DNA of 64,000 bases from Lysobacter sp. Root916 (GCF_001429785.1 NZ_LMJF01000011.1:244385-308384); one strand, 5' to 3'. Counted from the stretch's first letter, positions 18,495-27,903 are shown. Program-made: numbers and translations. Notes: generated from the sequence alone by a model not told the origin.

Positions 18495-18976
18495 CCCGCA
18501 CCCGCCAACACTGGGTGCTGCCGGTCAGCCTGATCGTCGCGCTGCTGCTGGGGTTGCTGCCCTTGCCGCTGGCGCTGCAGCCGCTGCGCCCGTACTGGCT
18601 GGCGCTGGTGCTGGCCTACTGGGTGATCGAGGATCCCGACCGCGCCGGCCTGGGCTTCGCCTTCGCGATCGGCCTGCTCGGCGATCTGGTCTATGGCGGC
18701 CTGTTCGGCGAGCAGGCGCTGCGCCTGGTGGTGATGACCTTCATCCTGCAGCGCTTCCGCGCGCGCCTGCGCTTCTTCCCGCTGTGGCAGCAGGCCTTGT
18801 GGGTGGGCGGGCTGATGCTCAACGACCGCATCGTGACCGCCGCGATCCATGTCGCCCTGGGCGAACCGACCCTGCCGGCCACGTTCTGGCTGGCGCCGCT
18901 GTCGGGCCTGCTGTTGTGGCCGCTGATCTTCCTGCTGCTCGACGCGCTGCGCCTGGGCACCTGGCGGAGGCGCTGA
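18491..18976 (+). CDS. mreD: Rod-shape-determining protein MreD
   Basis: A 161-residue inner-membrane protein with about five hydrophobic segments, of normal MreD length. MreD works with MreC to activate PBP2-RodA. The ATG overlaps the mreC stop (ATGA) and mrdA follows after 3 bases, so the genes are almost certainly translated from one message. Confidence 0.93.
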   Translation: MTRTRQHWVLPVSLIVALLLGLLPLPLALQPLRPYWLALVLAYWVIEDPDRAGLGFAFAIGLLGDLVYGGLFGEQALRLVVMTFILQRFRARLRFFPLWQQALWVGGLMLNDRIVTAAIHVALGEPTLPATFWLAPLSGLLLWPLIFLLLDALRLGTWRRR

Positions 18977-18979
18977 GCC

Positions 18980-21271
18980 GTGGGCCCGCGCCGCCGCTGG
19001 TTCGGCCCGCACCCGCTGAAGAAGCGGACCTTGAAGAACGCCGCGGCCGAGGCGGACCAGTTCCGCCGCCGCGCTGCGGTCGCGTTCGCGTTCGTGCTGC
19101 TGGGCGTGATCGGCCTGGGCTTCTGGTACTACCGCCTGCAGGTGCTGCAGCACGCCGACTACGTCACCCGTTCCGATGCCAACCGCATCAAGCTGCGGCC
19201 GGTGGTGCCGGGGCGCGGGCTGATCTACGACCGCAAGGGCCGGATCCTGGCCGACAACGTGCCGGCGTTCCGCATCGACGTGACGCCCAGCGAGGCCGGC
19301 AAGACCGAGACCTGGATGCCGTCGCTGGCCAAGCTGATCGCGCTGTCGCCGGATGACATCCAGCGCTTCGAGAACGAGCGCAAGGCTACCCGCGGCTTCA
19401 AGCCGATCACGCTCAAGCTGCGCGTGAGCGACGAGGAGGCGGCGCGCTTCTCGGTCGACCGCTGGCGCTACCCCGGCGTGGAGCTGGTGTCCTACCTCAA
19501 CCGGCGCTATCCCTACGGCGAGGTGCTGTCGCATGTGATCGGCTACGTCGGCCGCATCGACACCAAGGACCTGGAAACGATGGCTGAGGGCAACGCCGCT
19601 CTCACCCACGTCGGCAAGACCGGCCTGGAGCGCTATTACGAGGAGGCGCTGCGCGGCAAGGTCGGCTACGAAAAGATCGAGACCAACGTCGACGGCCGCC
19701 CGATGGGCCAGGTCGGGCACGTGCCGGCGCAACCGGGCGCGGACCTGCGCCTGAGCATCGACCTGGACCTGCAGCGCGCGATGGTGGCCGCGTTCGGCGA
19801 TTTCGACGGTTCGGCGGTGGCGGTGGATCCGCGCACCGGCGAAGTCCTGGCCATGGTCAGCCTGCCGGGCTACGACACCAATTTGTTCGTCAACGGCATC
19901 TCCAGCGCCGACTACCGCGCGCTGATGGACAACCCCTCGCGGCCGATGTTCAACCGCAACGTGCTCGGCGGCGGTCCGCCGGGCTCGACGGTGAAGCCCC
20001 TGATCGGCCTGGCCGGCCTGGACAGCGGCCTGCGCACCGCCGACGACAAGGTGTTCTCGACCGGCGAGTTCCACATCCCGGGCCAGAAGCGCGGTTACCG
20101 CGACGCTCACGGCGGCGCCGGCTGGACCGATCTGCGCAAGTCGATCTCGCAGTCGGTGAACTACTACTACTACAAGCTCGCCTACGAGATGGGCATCGCC
20201 CGTTTCGAGCAGTACATGCGCAAGTACGGTTTCGGCGGGCCGACCGGCATCGACCTGGCCGGCGAGAACAGCGGCGTGGTGCCGTCGGCGGCGTGGAAGG
20301 CCAAGCGCAGCAAGGAAGGCTGGTACCCGGGCGAGACCGTGATCGCAGGCATCGGCCAGGGCTATTGGATCGCGACTGCTTTGCAACTGGTACGCGGCAC
20401 CGCGGCGATCGCCAACGGCGGCGACCTGCGCCGTCTGCACCTGGTGCGCGAGCGCCGCGACGGTTACGAATCGCCGTGGACGGCGGTGGAACAGCCGGCG
20501 CCCAGCCGCATCACCGACAACCCCGCGCATTTGCGCGCGGTCCAGGAAGGCATGGTCGGGACCATGCTGCCCGGCGGCACCGGCGCCAGCCTGGTGCGCG
20601 GCGCGCCGTATCAGAGCGCGGGCAAGACCGGCACCGCGCAGAAGATCAGCCGGCGCGGCAACGTCAGCATGAACCCGCATTCGCTGCCCTACCACCTGCG
20701 CCATCAGGCGCTGTTCGTGGGCTATGCGCCGGCGCAGAACCCGACCATCGCGGTCGCGGTGGTGGTGGAGCACGGCGGCTACGGCGCCAGTTCGGCCGGC
20801 CCGATCGCGCGCAAGATTTTCGACGCCTGGCTGCTGGGCAAGATGCCGGAACCGGAGCCCGCCGAGCACAACGCGATTGCGCCGCTGAGCGCGCCGGTCG
20901 CGGTGAGCCCCGCGCAGGCCGCGCAGGCTGTGTTGGCCGCAGCCGCTGCGGAAGAGGGCGTGGTCGCCAATACGCCGGCGCCGGTATCGCCCGCGTTCGC
21001 GGTGGGTGAGTTGAGCCCGCAGGCCTTGGCCGCCGAAGCGGCCAAGGGGCATGCGAATGCGCCTACGGTGAGCGCGCAGCGGGGCAGGGCGGCCCTCACG
21101 CCGGCGCCTGCGGCATCCGCGGGCTCGCCGCCGCGTGCCGCGCAGGCCGCCGCCGTGCCCGCCAATGGCGCCGCGCCGCCGTCGCGTCAGAACGGTGCGA
21201 CCCAACCGAATCGCAACGGCGCGACGCCGCCGGGTCGCAACGGCGCTACGCCGCCGGAGCCGCGCCGGTGA
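18980..21271 (+). CDS. mrdA: Penicillin-binding protein 2, elongation-specific transpeptidase
   Basis: A 763-residue class B PBP that cross-links side-wall peptidoglycan with RodA. It begins at GTG 18980. It has one transmembrane helix (about 33-52), the pedestal domain, and the transpeptidase motifs Ser336-Thr-Val-Lys339, Ser392-Val-Asn394 and Lys549-Thr-Gly551. The enzyme core ends near residue 630. A further ~130 residues form an Ala/Pro/Asn-rich tail with RNGAT-type repeats near the end, which E. coli PBP2 lacks. The tail ends PEPRR, as the MreC tail does. The rodA start overlaps the stop by 4 bases. Confidence 0.96.
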   Translation: MGPRRRWFGPHPLKKRTLKNAAAEADQFRRRAAVAFAFVLLGVIGLGFWYYRLQVLQHADYVTRSDANRIKLRPVVPGRGLIYDRKGRILADNVPAFRIDVTPSEAGKTETWMPSLAKLIALSPDDIQRFENERKATRGFKPITLKLRVSDEEAARFSVDRWRYPGVELVSYLNRRYPYGEVLSHVIGYVGRIDTKDLETMAEGNAALTHVGKTGLERYYEEALRGKVGYEKIETNVDGRPMGQVGHVPAQPGADLRLSIDLDLQRAMVAAFGDFDGSAVAVDPRTGEVLAMVSLPGYDTNLFVNGISSADYRALMDNPSRPMFNRNVLGGGPPGSTVKPLIGLAGLDSGLRTADDKVFSTGEFHIPGQKRGYRDAHGGAGWTDLRKSISQSVNYYYYKLAYEMGIARFEQYMRKYGFGGPTGIDLAGENSGVVPSAAWKAKRSKEGWYPGETVIAGIGQGYWIATALQLVRGTAAIANGGDLRRLHLVRERRDGYESPWTAVEQPAPSRITDNPAHLRAVQEGMVGTMLPGGTGASLVRGAPYQSAGKTGTAQKISRRGNVSMNPHSLPYHLRHQALFVGYAPAQNPTIAVAVVVEHGGYGASSAGPIARKIFDAWLLGKMPEPEPAEHNAIAPLSAPVAVSPAQAAQAVLAAAAAEEGVVANTPAPVSPAFAVGELSPQALAAEAAKGHANAPTVSAQRGRAALTPAPAASAGSPPRAAQAAAVPANGAAPPSRQNGATQPNRNGATPPGRNGATPPEPRR

Positions 21272-22383
21272 GGGTGATTCTGCGTTGGCTGTTCGATCTG
21301 ATCGCGCGCGCGCTGCGCACGGTCGATCTGCCGCTGCTGGGCGCCCTGTTGGCGCTGATGGCGATCGGCCTGGCGGTGCTGTACAGCGCGGGCGACCATT
21401 CCATGCGCATGGTGCTGGCGCAGGGTTCGCGCTTCGGCGCCGGCCTGGTCGCGATGTGGGCGTTGTCGCGCATGCCGACCTCGCAGCTGCGCAACTGGAC
21501 GCCGCTGATCTACGGCGCTTCGCTGCTGCCTTTGTTGCTGGTGCTGGCGATCGGCACCGGCAAGCACGGCCGCCATTGGATCGACCTCAAGGTCTTCTAT
21601 TTCCAGCCGGCCGAGCTGCTCAAGCTGAGCCTGCCGATGATGGTGGCCTGGTACCTCAACCGCCAGGCGCTGCCGCCGAAGTTCATGTCGGTGCTGGTGG
21701 CGGGCGTGACGATCGCGGTGCCGACCCTGCTGATCCTGCTCCAACCCGACTTCGGCACCGCGATGCTGGTCGGCATCAGCGGCGCGTTCGCGCTGTATCT
21801 GGCGGGGCTGCCCTGGTGGTGGTTCGGCGCGGCCTTCGGCGGCATCGCCGCGATCGCGCCGGTGGCCTGGTTCTGGCTGCTGCGTCCGTACCAGAAGGAC
21901 CGCATCCTGACCTTCCTCAACCCCGAGTCCGATCCATTGGGCACGGGCTGGAACATCATCCAGTCCAAGATCGCGATCGGCGCCGGCGGCATGACCGGCA
22001 AGGGCTGGCTGCAGGGTTCGCAGTCGCATCTGAACTACCTGCCCGAGCACACCACCGACTTCATCTTCGCCGTGCTCAGCGAAGAGTTCGGTTGGCTGGG
22101 CGTGGCGGTGGTGCTGAGCCTGTACCTGTTCGTGGTCGGGCGCTGCCTGTGGATCGCGGCGGACGCGCGCGACGGCTATTCGCGCCTGATCGCGGGCGCG
22201 CTGGGGCTGGCCTTCTTCGTCTACGTGATCGTCAACGGCGGCATGATCGCCGGCCTGTTGCCGGTGGTGGGCGTGCCGATGCCGCTGCTGAGCTACGGCG
22301 GCACCTCGGCGGTCTCGCTGCTGGCGGGCCTGGGCGTGGTGATGGCGGTGCGCGCGCATCGCCCGGTGCATGGCGGGCGCTAG
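21268..22383 (+). CDS. rodA: Rod-shape SEDS peptidoglycan glycosyltransferase RodA
   Basis: A 371-residue polytopic membrane protein (about ten helices) of the SEDS family. RodA polymerises lipid II and pairs with PBP2. Conserved stretches include GTGKHGRHWID, FQPAELLKL, LILLQPDFGTA and the C-terminal GVPMPLLSYGGTS. It begins at GTG 21268, overlapping the mrdA TGA (GTGA). Length is normal. Confidence 0.96.
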   Translation: MRVILRWLFDLIARALRTVDLPLLGALLALMAIGLAVLYSAGDHSMRMVLAQGSRFGAGLVAMWALSRMPTSQLRNWTPLIYGASLLPLLLVLAIGTGKHGRHWIDLKVFYFQPAELLKLSLPMMVAWYLNRQALPPKFMSVLVAGVTIAVPTLLILLQPDFGTAMLVGISGAFALYLAGLPWWWFGAAFGGIAAIAPVAWFWLLRPYQKDRILTFLNPESDPLGTGWNIIQSKIAIGAGGMTGKGWLQGSQSHLNYLPEHTTDFIFAVLSEEFGWLGVAVVLSLYLFVVGRCLWIAADARDGYSRLIAGALGLAFFVYVIVNGGMIAGLLPVVGVPMPLLSYGGTSAVSLLAGLGVVMAVRAHRPVHGGR

Positions 22384-22396
22384 CGCCGGCAGAGCC

Positions 22397-22480
22397 GCCC
22401 TCATCCGCCCTGCGGGCGCCTTCTCAGCCTTGCACTCCCTTCGGTCGCCGCACGCGGGAGCAGGGACAGCAACGCCATCG
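22397..22480. repeat. Dispersed hairpin element between rodA and mltB
   Basis: CCCTCATCCGCCCTGCGGGC followed by GCCTTCTCA, then an imperfect second arm with GCGGGAGCAGGGA. It is the reverse-oriented relative of the element at 29991-30040 (GAAGG-GCCCGAAGGGCGGATGAGGG). Confidence 0.45.
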
Positions 22481-22578
22481 TGTCCTCGCGCCGATTAAGC
22501 AACAAAACCTGACTATCGGCCGCGATCTTCACGTATTCACGGTTTTGGCCGCTGTTTTCGCGTGCTAACCTCGCGGCG

Positions 22579-23742
22579 ATGACTCGACGCCCCAACACCG
22601 TACGCCGCGCCGCGATTTGCGCGCTCACGCTCGCTCTGGCGGCCTGCGCCACCCAGGCGCCGCCCCCGACCGCCGCCCAGCCCTCGGTGCCCGCGCCAGC
22701 CCCGGCCCCGCCGGCGGCCAAGCCCGATCCGCTCGCGCACCTGCCGCCGCCGGTGGTGCCGATGCCGATCGAGCAGGCCCGAGCCGCGTTCGTGCGCGAT
22801 ACCGCCGCCAAGTATTCGATCGACCCGGCCTACATCGAGTCGGTGCTGGCCAAGGCGCAGATCCGCGACGGCATCGTCGCGGCGATGTCGCGGCCGGCCG
22901 AGGCCAAGCCCTGGCGCGATTACCGCCCGATCTTCATCACCCAAAAACGCATCGACGGCGGCCGCGCCTTTCTGGCCGAGCACCGCGAGCAGTTGGCGCG
23001 GGTCGAGGCCCAGACCGGCGTGCCGGCGGAGATCATCGTCTCCATCCTCGGCGTCGAGACCAGCTTCGGCGGCAACACCGGCAGCTATCCGGTGATCGAC
23101 GCCCTGTACACCTTGGCATTCGCGTATCCGCGCACCGGCGATCCGGCCAAGGCCGAACGCGAGAACCGCCGCGAGGCCTTCTTCCGCGACGAGCTGGGCC
23201 AGTTGTTCGCGATGGGCAAGGAAAACGGGATGGACGTGGCCACCCTGACCGGCAGCTACGCCGGCGCGATGGGCTGGGGCCAGTTCATGCCGTCCAGCTA
23301 TCGCCAGTACGCCGTCGACGGCGACGGCGACGGCAAGAAGGATCTGTTCACCGATCTCGACGACGTGTTCGCCTCGGTCGCCAACTACTTCGTCAAGAAG
23401 GGCGGCTGGGTGCGCGGCGGCCCGATCGTGGTGCGCGCCAACCGCGACGCCAACGCGTTGGACTTCAAGCCCGGGAATCTGGATCCGATCATTCCGCTCA
23501 GCGACCTGGCCGTGCGCGGCTACCGTCCGCTGGGCACGGTCGCGCCGACCGAAACGGCGACGCTGTTGAACCTGGAAGGCGTCGCCGGGCCGGAGTATTG
23601 GCTCGGCTTCCGCAACTTCTATGCGATCACCCGCTACAACATCTCCGCCCACTACGCGATGGCGGTGTACCAGTTGTCCGAGGCGATCGCCGGACGGGAG
23701 AACCCCTTGGCCGCGAACAGCAACGGACAGCCTCCGGCATGA
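22579..23742 (+). CDS. mltB: Membrane-bound lytic murein transglycosylase B
   Basis: A 387-residue lipoprotein with lipobox LALAAC (Cys22). MltB cleaves the MurNAc-GlcNAc bond to form 1,6-anhydro ends. The lytic transglycosylase fold is shown by the stretch GVPAEIIVSILGVETSFG, which contains the catalytic Glu, and by GAMGWGQFMPSSY, FTDLDDVFASVANYF and the C-terminal YNISAHYAMAVYQL. Length is slightly above E. coli MltB. The stop overlaps rlpA by 4 bases, tying both to the elongation cluster. Confidence 0.94.
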   Translation: MTRRPNTVRRAAICALTLALAACATQAPPPTAAQPSVPAPAPAPPAAKPDPLAHLPPPVVPMPIEQARAAFVRDTAAKYSIDPAYIESVLAKAQIRDGIVAAMSRPAEAKPWRDYRPIFITQKRIDGGRAFLAEHREQLARVEAQTGVPAEIIVSILGVETSFGGNTGSYPVIDALYTLAFAYPRTGDPAKAERENRREAFFRDELGQLFAMGKENGMDVATLTGSYAGAMGWGQFMPSSYRQYAVDGDGDGKKDLFTDLDDVFASVANYFVKKGGWVRGGPIVVRANRDANALDFKPGNLDPIIPLSDLAVRGYRPLGTVAPTETATLLNLEGVAGPEYWLGFRNFYAITRYNISAHYAMAVYQLSEAIAGRENPLAANSNGQPPA

Positions 23743-25148
23743 AGCGGCTGATCGCCGCGATCCTGCCCCTGGCCCTGGTGGCCTGCGCTAGCGCCCCCAG
23801 GAAACCCGCTTCCCAGTCGGTCGCCTTGCCCGACCGCGACGGCGTCCACCGCGCCGGCCTGCCGTCGGCGGGCGGACGCAAGAAATCGCCTTACGCCCCG
23901 GCACAGGAAGATCCGCGCACGCGCGGCAACTACACCGCTGGCGGCCTGTACGCGCCGGGCGTAAGCGACAGCACGCCGGACCACGTGCCCGACGTCGATT
24001 CGATCCCGGAACCGGAGATCGTGGCCGAGCCGCGCTCGCGCTTCGGCAACCGCTCGCCCTACAGCGTGCTGGGCAAGACCTACCGCGTGCTCGACAACCA
24101 CGACGACTACGTCGAGACCGGCACCGCCTCCTACTACGGCCAGAAATTCCACGGCCGCCGCACCTCCAACCTGGAGGTGTACGACATGTACGCCTTCACC
24201 GCCGCCCACAAGTCGCTGCCGCTGCCCAGCTTCGCGCGCGTGACCAACCTGGACAACGGCAAGTCGGTGACGGTGCGGGTGAACGACCGCGGCCCGTTCC
24301 ACGACGGTCGCGTGATCGATCTCAGCTACGCCGCCGCGGTCAAGCTGGGCATCACCCAGCGCGGCACCGGCCGGGTCGAGGTGCGCGCGCTGCATCCGGG
24401 CGAAGCGCCGCCGCCGGTGTACGCCAGCGCGGCCAACAATCCGCCGCCGCTCGCCGCCGCCAAACCGCCCGCGCCCAGCGCGATGGACCGTCTGGTGTCG
24501 GCGATCCCGGTCGCCAGCGCCAGCGCCGGCGAACTGCCGCCGGGTACGCGCATCGCCACCGGCAAGCCGGCGCCGGTGGCCGCCAAGCCGGCCGCGGCCG
24601 CGGGCAAGCCCGCGCCGGGCGGCGACTACCGCTTCGACATGCTGCAAAACGGCAAGACCATGACCGCCGACGAGTTCGAGGTCTGGATGAAGTCGCGTCA
24701 GGTCCGGGTCGCCACCGGCAAGGCGGTGCGCATTGAGAACGCGCCGCCGCGCAAGCTCAGCCGCGCCGAGCGGCGCGCATTGGAAAAGCGCCAGAAGGCC
24801 GAGGCGGTCGCCGCCGCCGCGTTGCCGGCGCCGCCTAAGGCGCCACCGCCGCCGAGCCCGGACAAGGCCGCGACCGTGGTCGCCGCCGCGATCGAGCGCA
24901 ACGAGGTGCCGCGCGGCCAAGACGTGACCTTGCAGGTCGCCAGTTTCAGCGCGCGCAGCAACGCCGACCGCGCGCTGGGCATGCTCAAGAGCGCCGGCAT
25001 CGACGAGGCCCGTCTGCTCGACGGCAACGCCAACGGCCAGAAGGTCTGGCGCTTGCGCGTGGGTCCGCTGCAGGCCGCCGCCGCGCCGGAACTTGCCGCG
25101 CGCATCGTCGGTCTGGGTTTCGGACAGCCGCAGCGCGTGCGCGACTGA
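23739..25148 (+). CDS. rlpA: RlpA-family lytic transglycosylase lipoprotein with SPOR domain
   Basis: A 469-residue lipoprotein (lipobox ALVAC, Cys16). The double-psi barrel domain (about 125-220) has GTASYYGQKFHGRRT and VNDRGPF, the RlpA signature with the catalytic Asp. A long Ala/Pro/Lys-rich linker follows. The last ~80 residues are a SPOR domain (VTLQVASFS ... RLRVGPL) that binds denuded glycan at septa. The start is the ATG overlapping the mltB stop. Confidence 0.93.
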   Translation: MKRLIAAILPLALVACASAPRKPASQSVALPDRDGVHRAGLPSAGGRKKSPYAPAQEDPRTRGNYTAGGLYAPGVSDSTPDHVPDVDSIPEPEIVAEPRSRFGNRSPYSVLGKTYRVLDNHDDYVETGTASYYGQKFHGRRTSNLEVYDMYAFTAAHKSLPLPSFARVTNLDNGKSVTVRVNDRGPFHDGRVIDLSYAAAVKLGITQRGTGRVEVRALHPGEAPPPVYASAANNPPPLAAAKPPAPSAMDRLVSAIPVASASAGELPPGTRIATGKPAPVAAKPAAAAGKPAPGGDYRFDMLQNGKTMTADEFEVWMKSRQVRVATGKAVRIENAPPRKLSRAERRALEKRQKAEAVAAAALPAPPKAPPPPSPDKAATVVAAAIERNEVPRGQDVTLQVASFSARSNADRALGMLKSAGIDEARLLDGNANGQKVWRLRVGPLQAAAAPELAARIVGLGFGQPQRVRD

Positions 25149-25168
25149 GCGCGTCAGGAGCTACACCT

Positions 25169-25190
25169 CGCTCCGGACTGGTCCGGAGCG
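25169..25190. repeat. 22-bp near-perfect palindrome after rlpA
   Basis: CGCTCCGGAC-TG-GTCCGGAGCG, 21 bases past the rlpA stop. No T-run follows, so it may be a transcript-stabilising hairpin, a weak terminator or a protein-binding site upstream of dacA. Confidence 0.4.
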
Positions 25191-25360
25191 GCGCGGGGCA
25201 GGACGTCCCGCCGTCGATCGCGGCCCGGGACGGCCGCATCGAACGCACGGGGAGGGCGCAGGCCCGGCCCCGCCGAACTGGAGCGCCCCGGACGCGCGGC
25301 TCCAGCCTAGAATTCCCAGCCCAAGCCGGCACGAGACCGGCTCCCCGGAGTAGTTGAACG

Positions 25361-26593
25361 ATGAAAGCCCGCTTCACCCCTCGCGCCGCCGCGCTTGCCG
25401 CGTTCGCCGCGGCCTGCCTGGTCACCACGACCGCCGGCCTGGTCTTCGCGCAGTCGCCCGTCCCGAAGCCCGCCGCGGCCCTGCCGCCGGCCAGCGATTC
25501 GCTGCCCGTGCCGCCGCCGCCGGCGATCAAGGCCAGCGCCTGGGTGCTGATGGACGCGGCCAGCGGCAACGTGCTGGCCGGCGAGAACATCGACACCCGC
25601 GTCGAGCCGGCCAGCATCACCAAGGTCATGACCAGCTACGTGATCGCCGCCGAGCTCAAGGGCGGCAAGATCAAGGACAGCGACCAGGTGATGATGACCG
25701 AGAACGCCTGGCGCAAGGGCGGCGCGGCCACCGACGGCAGCTACTCCGGCTTCGAGGTCAACAAGACCGCGCCCCTGGTGGACATGGAAAAGGGCATGGT
25801 GGTGCAGTCCGGCAACGATGCCGCGATCGCCCTGGCCGAGCACGTCGCCGGCAGCGAGGACGCCTTCGCCGCGCTGATGAACCAGTACGCCGCGCGCATC
25901 GGCATGAAGAACTCGCACTTCATGAATCCGCACGGCCTGTCGCAGGAAAACCACTACTCCAGCGCGCGCGACCTGGCCCTGCTCGGGCGCGCGCTGATCC
26001 ACGATTTCCCGGTCGCGTACTCGTACAACAAGATCAAGGAACTCAAGGTCGGTCCGATCCTGCAGTCCAACCGCAACCGCCTGCTGTGGCGCGACCCGTC
26101 GGTCGACGGCATCAAGACCGGCCACCATTCCGGCGCCGGCTACTGCCTGATGGGCTCGGCCCTGCGCGGCGACCAGCGCCTGATCTCGGTGGTGATGGGT
26201 TCGACCTCCGACGACCAGCGCACCGTCGATAGCCAGGCGCTGCTGAACTGGGGCTTCCGCTTCTACGAAACCCACCGCCTCTACGACGCCGGCAAGTCCA
26301 TCGCCAAGCAGAAGGTCTGGAAGGGCACCGCCGACGAAGCCCAGCTCGGCGTCGCCGAGCCGCTGCTGGTGACCGTGCCGCGCGGCAAGTACGCCCAGCT
26401 CAAGCCCAGCATGGACGTCAACAAGACCCTGGTCGCCCCGATCAAGCAGGGTCAGGCCGTGGGCACCGTCAAGGTCGTGCTGGACGGCAAGGTCATCGCT
26501 CAGCGCCCGCTGGTCGCGCTCAGCGCGGTCGAAGAGGGCGGCTTCTTCAAGCGCCTGTGGGACGAATTCTGGATGTGGTGGGAGTCGGAGTGA
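25361..26593 (+). CDS. dacA: D-alanyl-D-alanine carboxypeptidase (PBP5/6 family)
   Basis: A 410-residue low-molecular-weight PBP that removes the terminal D-Ala from pentapeptides. A signal peptide ends at about residue 30. Active-site motifs are Ser85-Ile-Thr-Lys88, Ser150-Gly-Asn152 and Lys252-Thr-Gly254. The last residues (FFKRLWDEFWMWW) form the amphipathic membrane-anchoring helix typical of PBP5. It lies 212 bases from rlpA, so it probably has its own promoter while belonging to the same functional block. Confidence 0.95.
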   Translation: MKARFTPRAAALAAFAAACLVTTTAGLVFAQSPVPKPAAALPPASDSLPVPPPPAIKASAWVLMDAASGNVLAGENIDTRVEPASITKVMTSYVIAAELKGGKIKDSDQVMMTENAWRKGGAATDGSYSGFEVNKTAPLVDMEKGMVVQSGNDAAIALAEHVAGSEDAFAALMNQYAARIGMKNSHFMNPHGLSQENHYSSARDLALLGRALIHDFPVAYSYNKIKELKVGPILQSNRNRLLWRDPSVDGIKTGHHSGAGYCLMGSALRGDQRLISVVMGSTSDDQRTVDSQALLNWGFRFYETHRLYDAGKSIAKQKVWKGTADEAQLGVAEPLLVTVPRGKYAQLKPSMDVNKTLVAPIKQGQAVGTVKVVLDGKVIAQRPLVALSAVEEGGFFKRLWDEFWMWWESE

Positions 26594-26610
26594 TCCGGCT
26601 CTAACGCATC

Positions 26611-26644
26611 AACAACGAAGCCGGCGTCAGCCGGCTTTGTTGTG
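26611..26644. terminator. Bidirectional terminator after dacA
   Basis: ACAACGAAGCCGG pairs with CCGGCTTTGTTGT around a short loop, with A- and T-rich ends on the two sides. It lies between dacA and the convergent gene at 26666. Confidence 0.75.
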
Positions 26645-26665
26645 TGGGATGCGGCAAGGGTGGGG

Positions 26666-27100
26666 TCAGCGTTCCTGCGGCGTGGCGTCTGCCTGCGCTG
26701 CCTCTGCGTGGCGGCACGAGGCGATGGGCTTTTCGTTCTTGACCACCACCTGCCAGCGCCGGTTGCTCATCTGGCTGTCATGCAGAGCCACCAATTCGTA
26801 GCGGATGCACGGTGCCATTTCGATGGCGAAGGGCTGATAAGTGACATCGCCACGCCGTCCGGCCTTGGTGCTGGCGATGTGGAGCAAGTGAAAACCGGGC
26901 GCCACTTTGTACGAGCGTTTGGACTTGAAGTTCTGACTGCCGTCGATCGCCAGAATCGTCACCGCGTACTCGTCAGGATTCGATTGAGTAACCGCGCCGA
27001 TATTGACCTCCGACCACGTATCTCCTTCGGCGGCGATGGTTGCGAACGACAAGCAAAGCGCGAGCGCACCGACGGCACCCGTCGCGACCGGACGAAACAT
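26666..27100 (-). CDS. Small secreted protein of unknown function
   Basis: A 144-residue protein with a signal peptide cleaved near TIAAEG (about residue 24). Its ATG has AGGGGAA upstream. The mature part is beta-rich with a likely disulfide pair (CIRYEL and ASCRHAE). A stretch reading YKVAPGFHLLHIASTKAG resembles small periplasmic beta-sandwich domains, but I do not recognise the family. It is convergent with dacA. Confidence 0.7.
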   Translation of the reverse strand: MFRPVATGAVGALALCLSFATIAAEGDTWSEVNIGAVTQSNPDEYAVTILAIDGSQNFKSKRSYKVAPGFHLLHIASTKAGRRGDVTYQPFAIEMAPCIRYELVALHDSQMSNRRWQVVVKNEKPIASCRHAEAAQADATPQER

Positions 27101-27267
27101 GAAATTTCCCCTGAACTCTGAAATACGCGCGGATCATTTTAACGGGTTGTAGCGCGCCAGTCTCAGCTGCGGATCTGATGGCACTTTGCGTGCGTATGAA
27201 ATCAACATCTCAGGATAGGGCGGAACTCGGAGTAAGCGACCGCACCGCGGCATGTGCGTTGATGCGC

Positions 27268-27903
27268 TCAGCCGCTTTCTGCAGGAGCGGCGTGAGCCGC
27301 GATCGCGATCCCAGCGTCGCGATGCGGCTGCGGACCGGAGTCGTCGCCGCCCGGCATTTCCTGCCGCAGCCGCTCCCGCCAACGTCGCTTCTCGATCCGG
27401 CGCACATTCGGCTCCAGGGACAGCCGATCTAGGTAGCGCATCAGCCACAGCAACTCGTCGTCGCCGTCGTTGCGACCCAGGTACTCCTCGACGCGGATCA
27501 GATTGCCGTAGTTGTAGGCATGCTTGGACGGCGTGTCGTCCACCGCGATGATGCGTTCCAGACGATAGCCGCGGCGCTTGAGCTTCTTCAGGCGTTTGCG
27601 GCTGAGGTATTCGCCGGTGGTCCAGTCGCGCGTGATCGAGCAACGTTCGCGGGCCCAGACGAAGCTCAGCGACTGGGCCGGGAACAGTTCGGCCACGATC
27701 GCATCGGCGTAGCGGCGCCCGGACGAGGTCCACACACCCACCTCGAAGCGGGCCAGGGCATAGGCGATGAACTCCGCCAGATGCGGGCGACGGTAGATGT
27801 GATAGCCGCAGGCGCGAAAATCGGCCGTGCGATCGAGCTCGGTCGCGCTGGCGTGGAGCAGCGTTTCGTCGAGGTCCAACACGAGCAGATGGGCAGGCGT
27901 CAT
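27268..27903 (-). CDS. NIF/FCP1-like HAD phosphatase
   Basis: A 211-residue HAD-superfamily protein of the NLI-interacting-factor type. The catalytic DLDETLLHA motif lies near the start, WTSSGRRYAD carries motif II, and VDDTPSKHAYNYGN carries motif IV. The ATG at 27903 places DLDET at residues 10-14; longer starts are possible but add nothing conserved. The last dozen residues (Ala/His-rich, ending PAESG) are encoded by a REP-like element, so the natural C-terminus has probably been replaced. The substrate is unknown. Confidence 0.82.
   Translation of the reverse strand: MTPAHLLVLDLDETLLHASATELDRTADFRACGYHIYRRPHLAEFIAYALARFEVGVWTSSGRRYADAIVAELFPAQSLSFVWARERCSITRDWTTGEYLSRKRLKKLKRRGYRLERIIAVDDTPSKHAYNYGNLIRVEEYLGRNDGDDELLWLMRYLDRLSLEPNVRRIEKRRWRERLRQEMPGGDDSGPQPHRDAGIAIAAHAAPAESG
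27280..27307 (+). repeat. REP-like hairpin inside a gene end
   Basis: GCAGGAGCGGCGTGAGCCGC followed by GATCGCG, the same element as at 2709 and 35003. Here it lies within the 3' coding end of the phosphatase gene. Confidence 0.75.

Noticed and set aside
17456-21205. Very long minus-strand open frame of over 1200 codons opposite mreC-mreD-mrdA
   Set aside because: It lies opposite well-supported genes with intact motifs. Its translation is Arg/Ala/His-rich without any domain, the usual result of high GC on the opposite strand.
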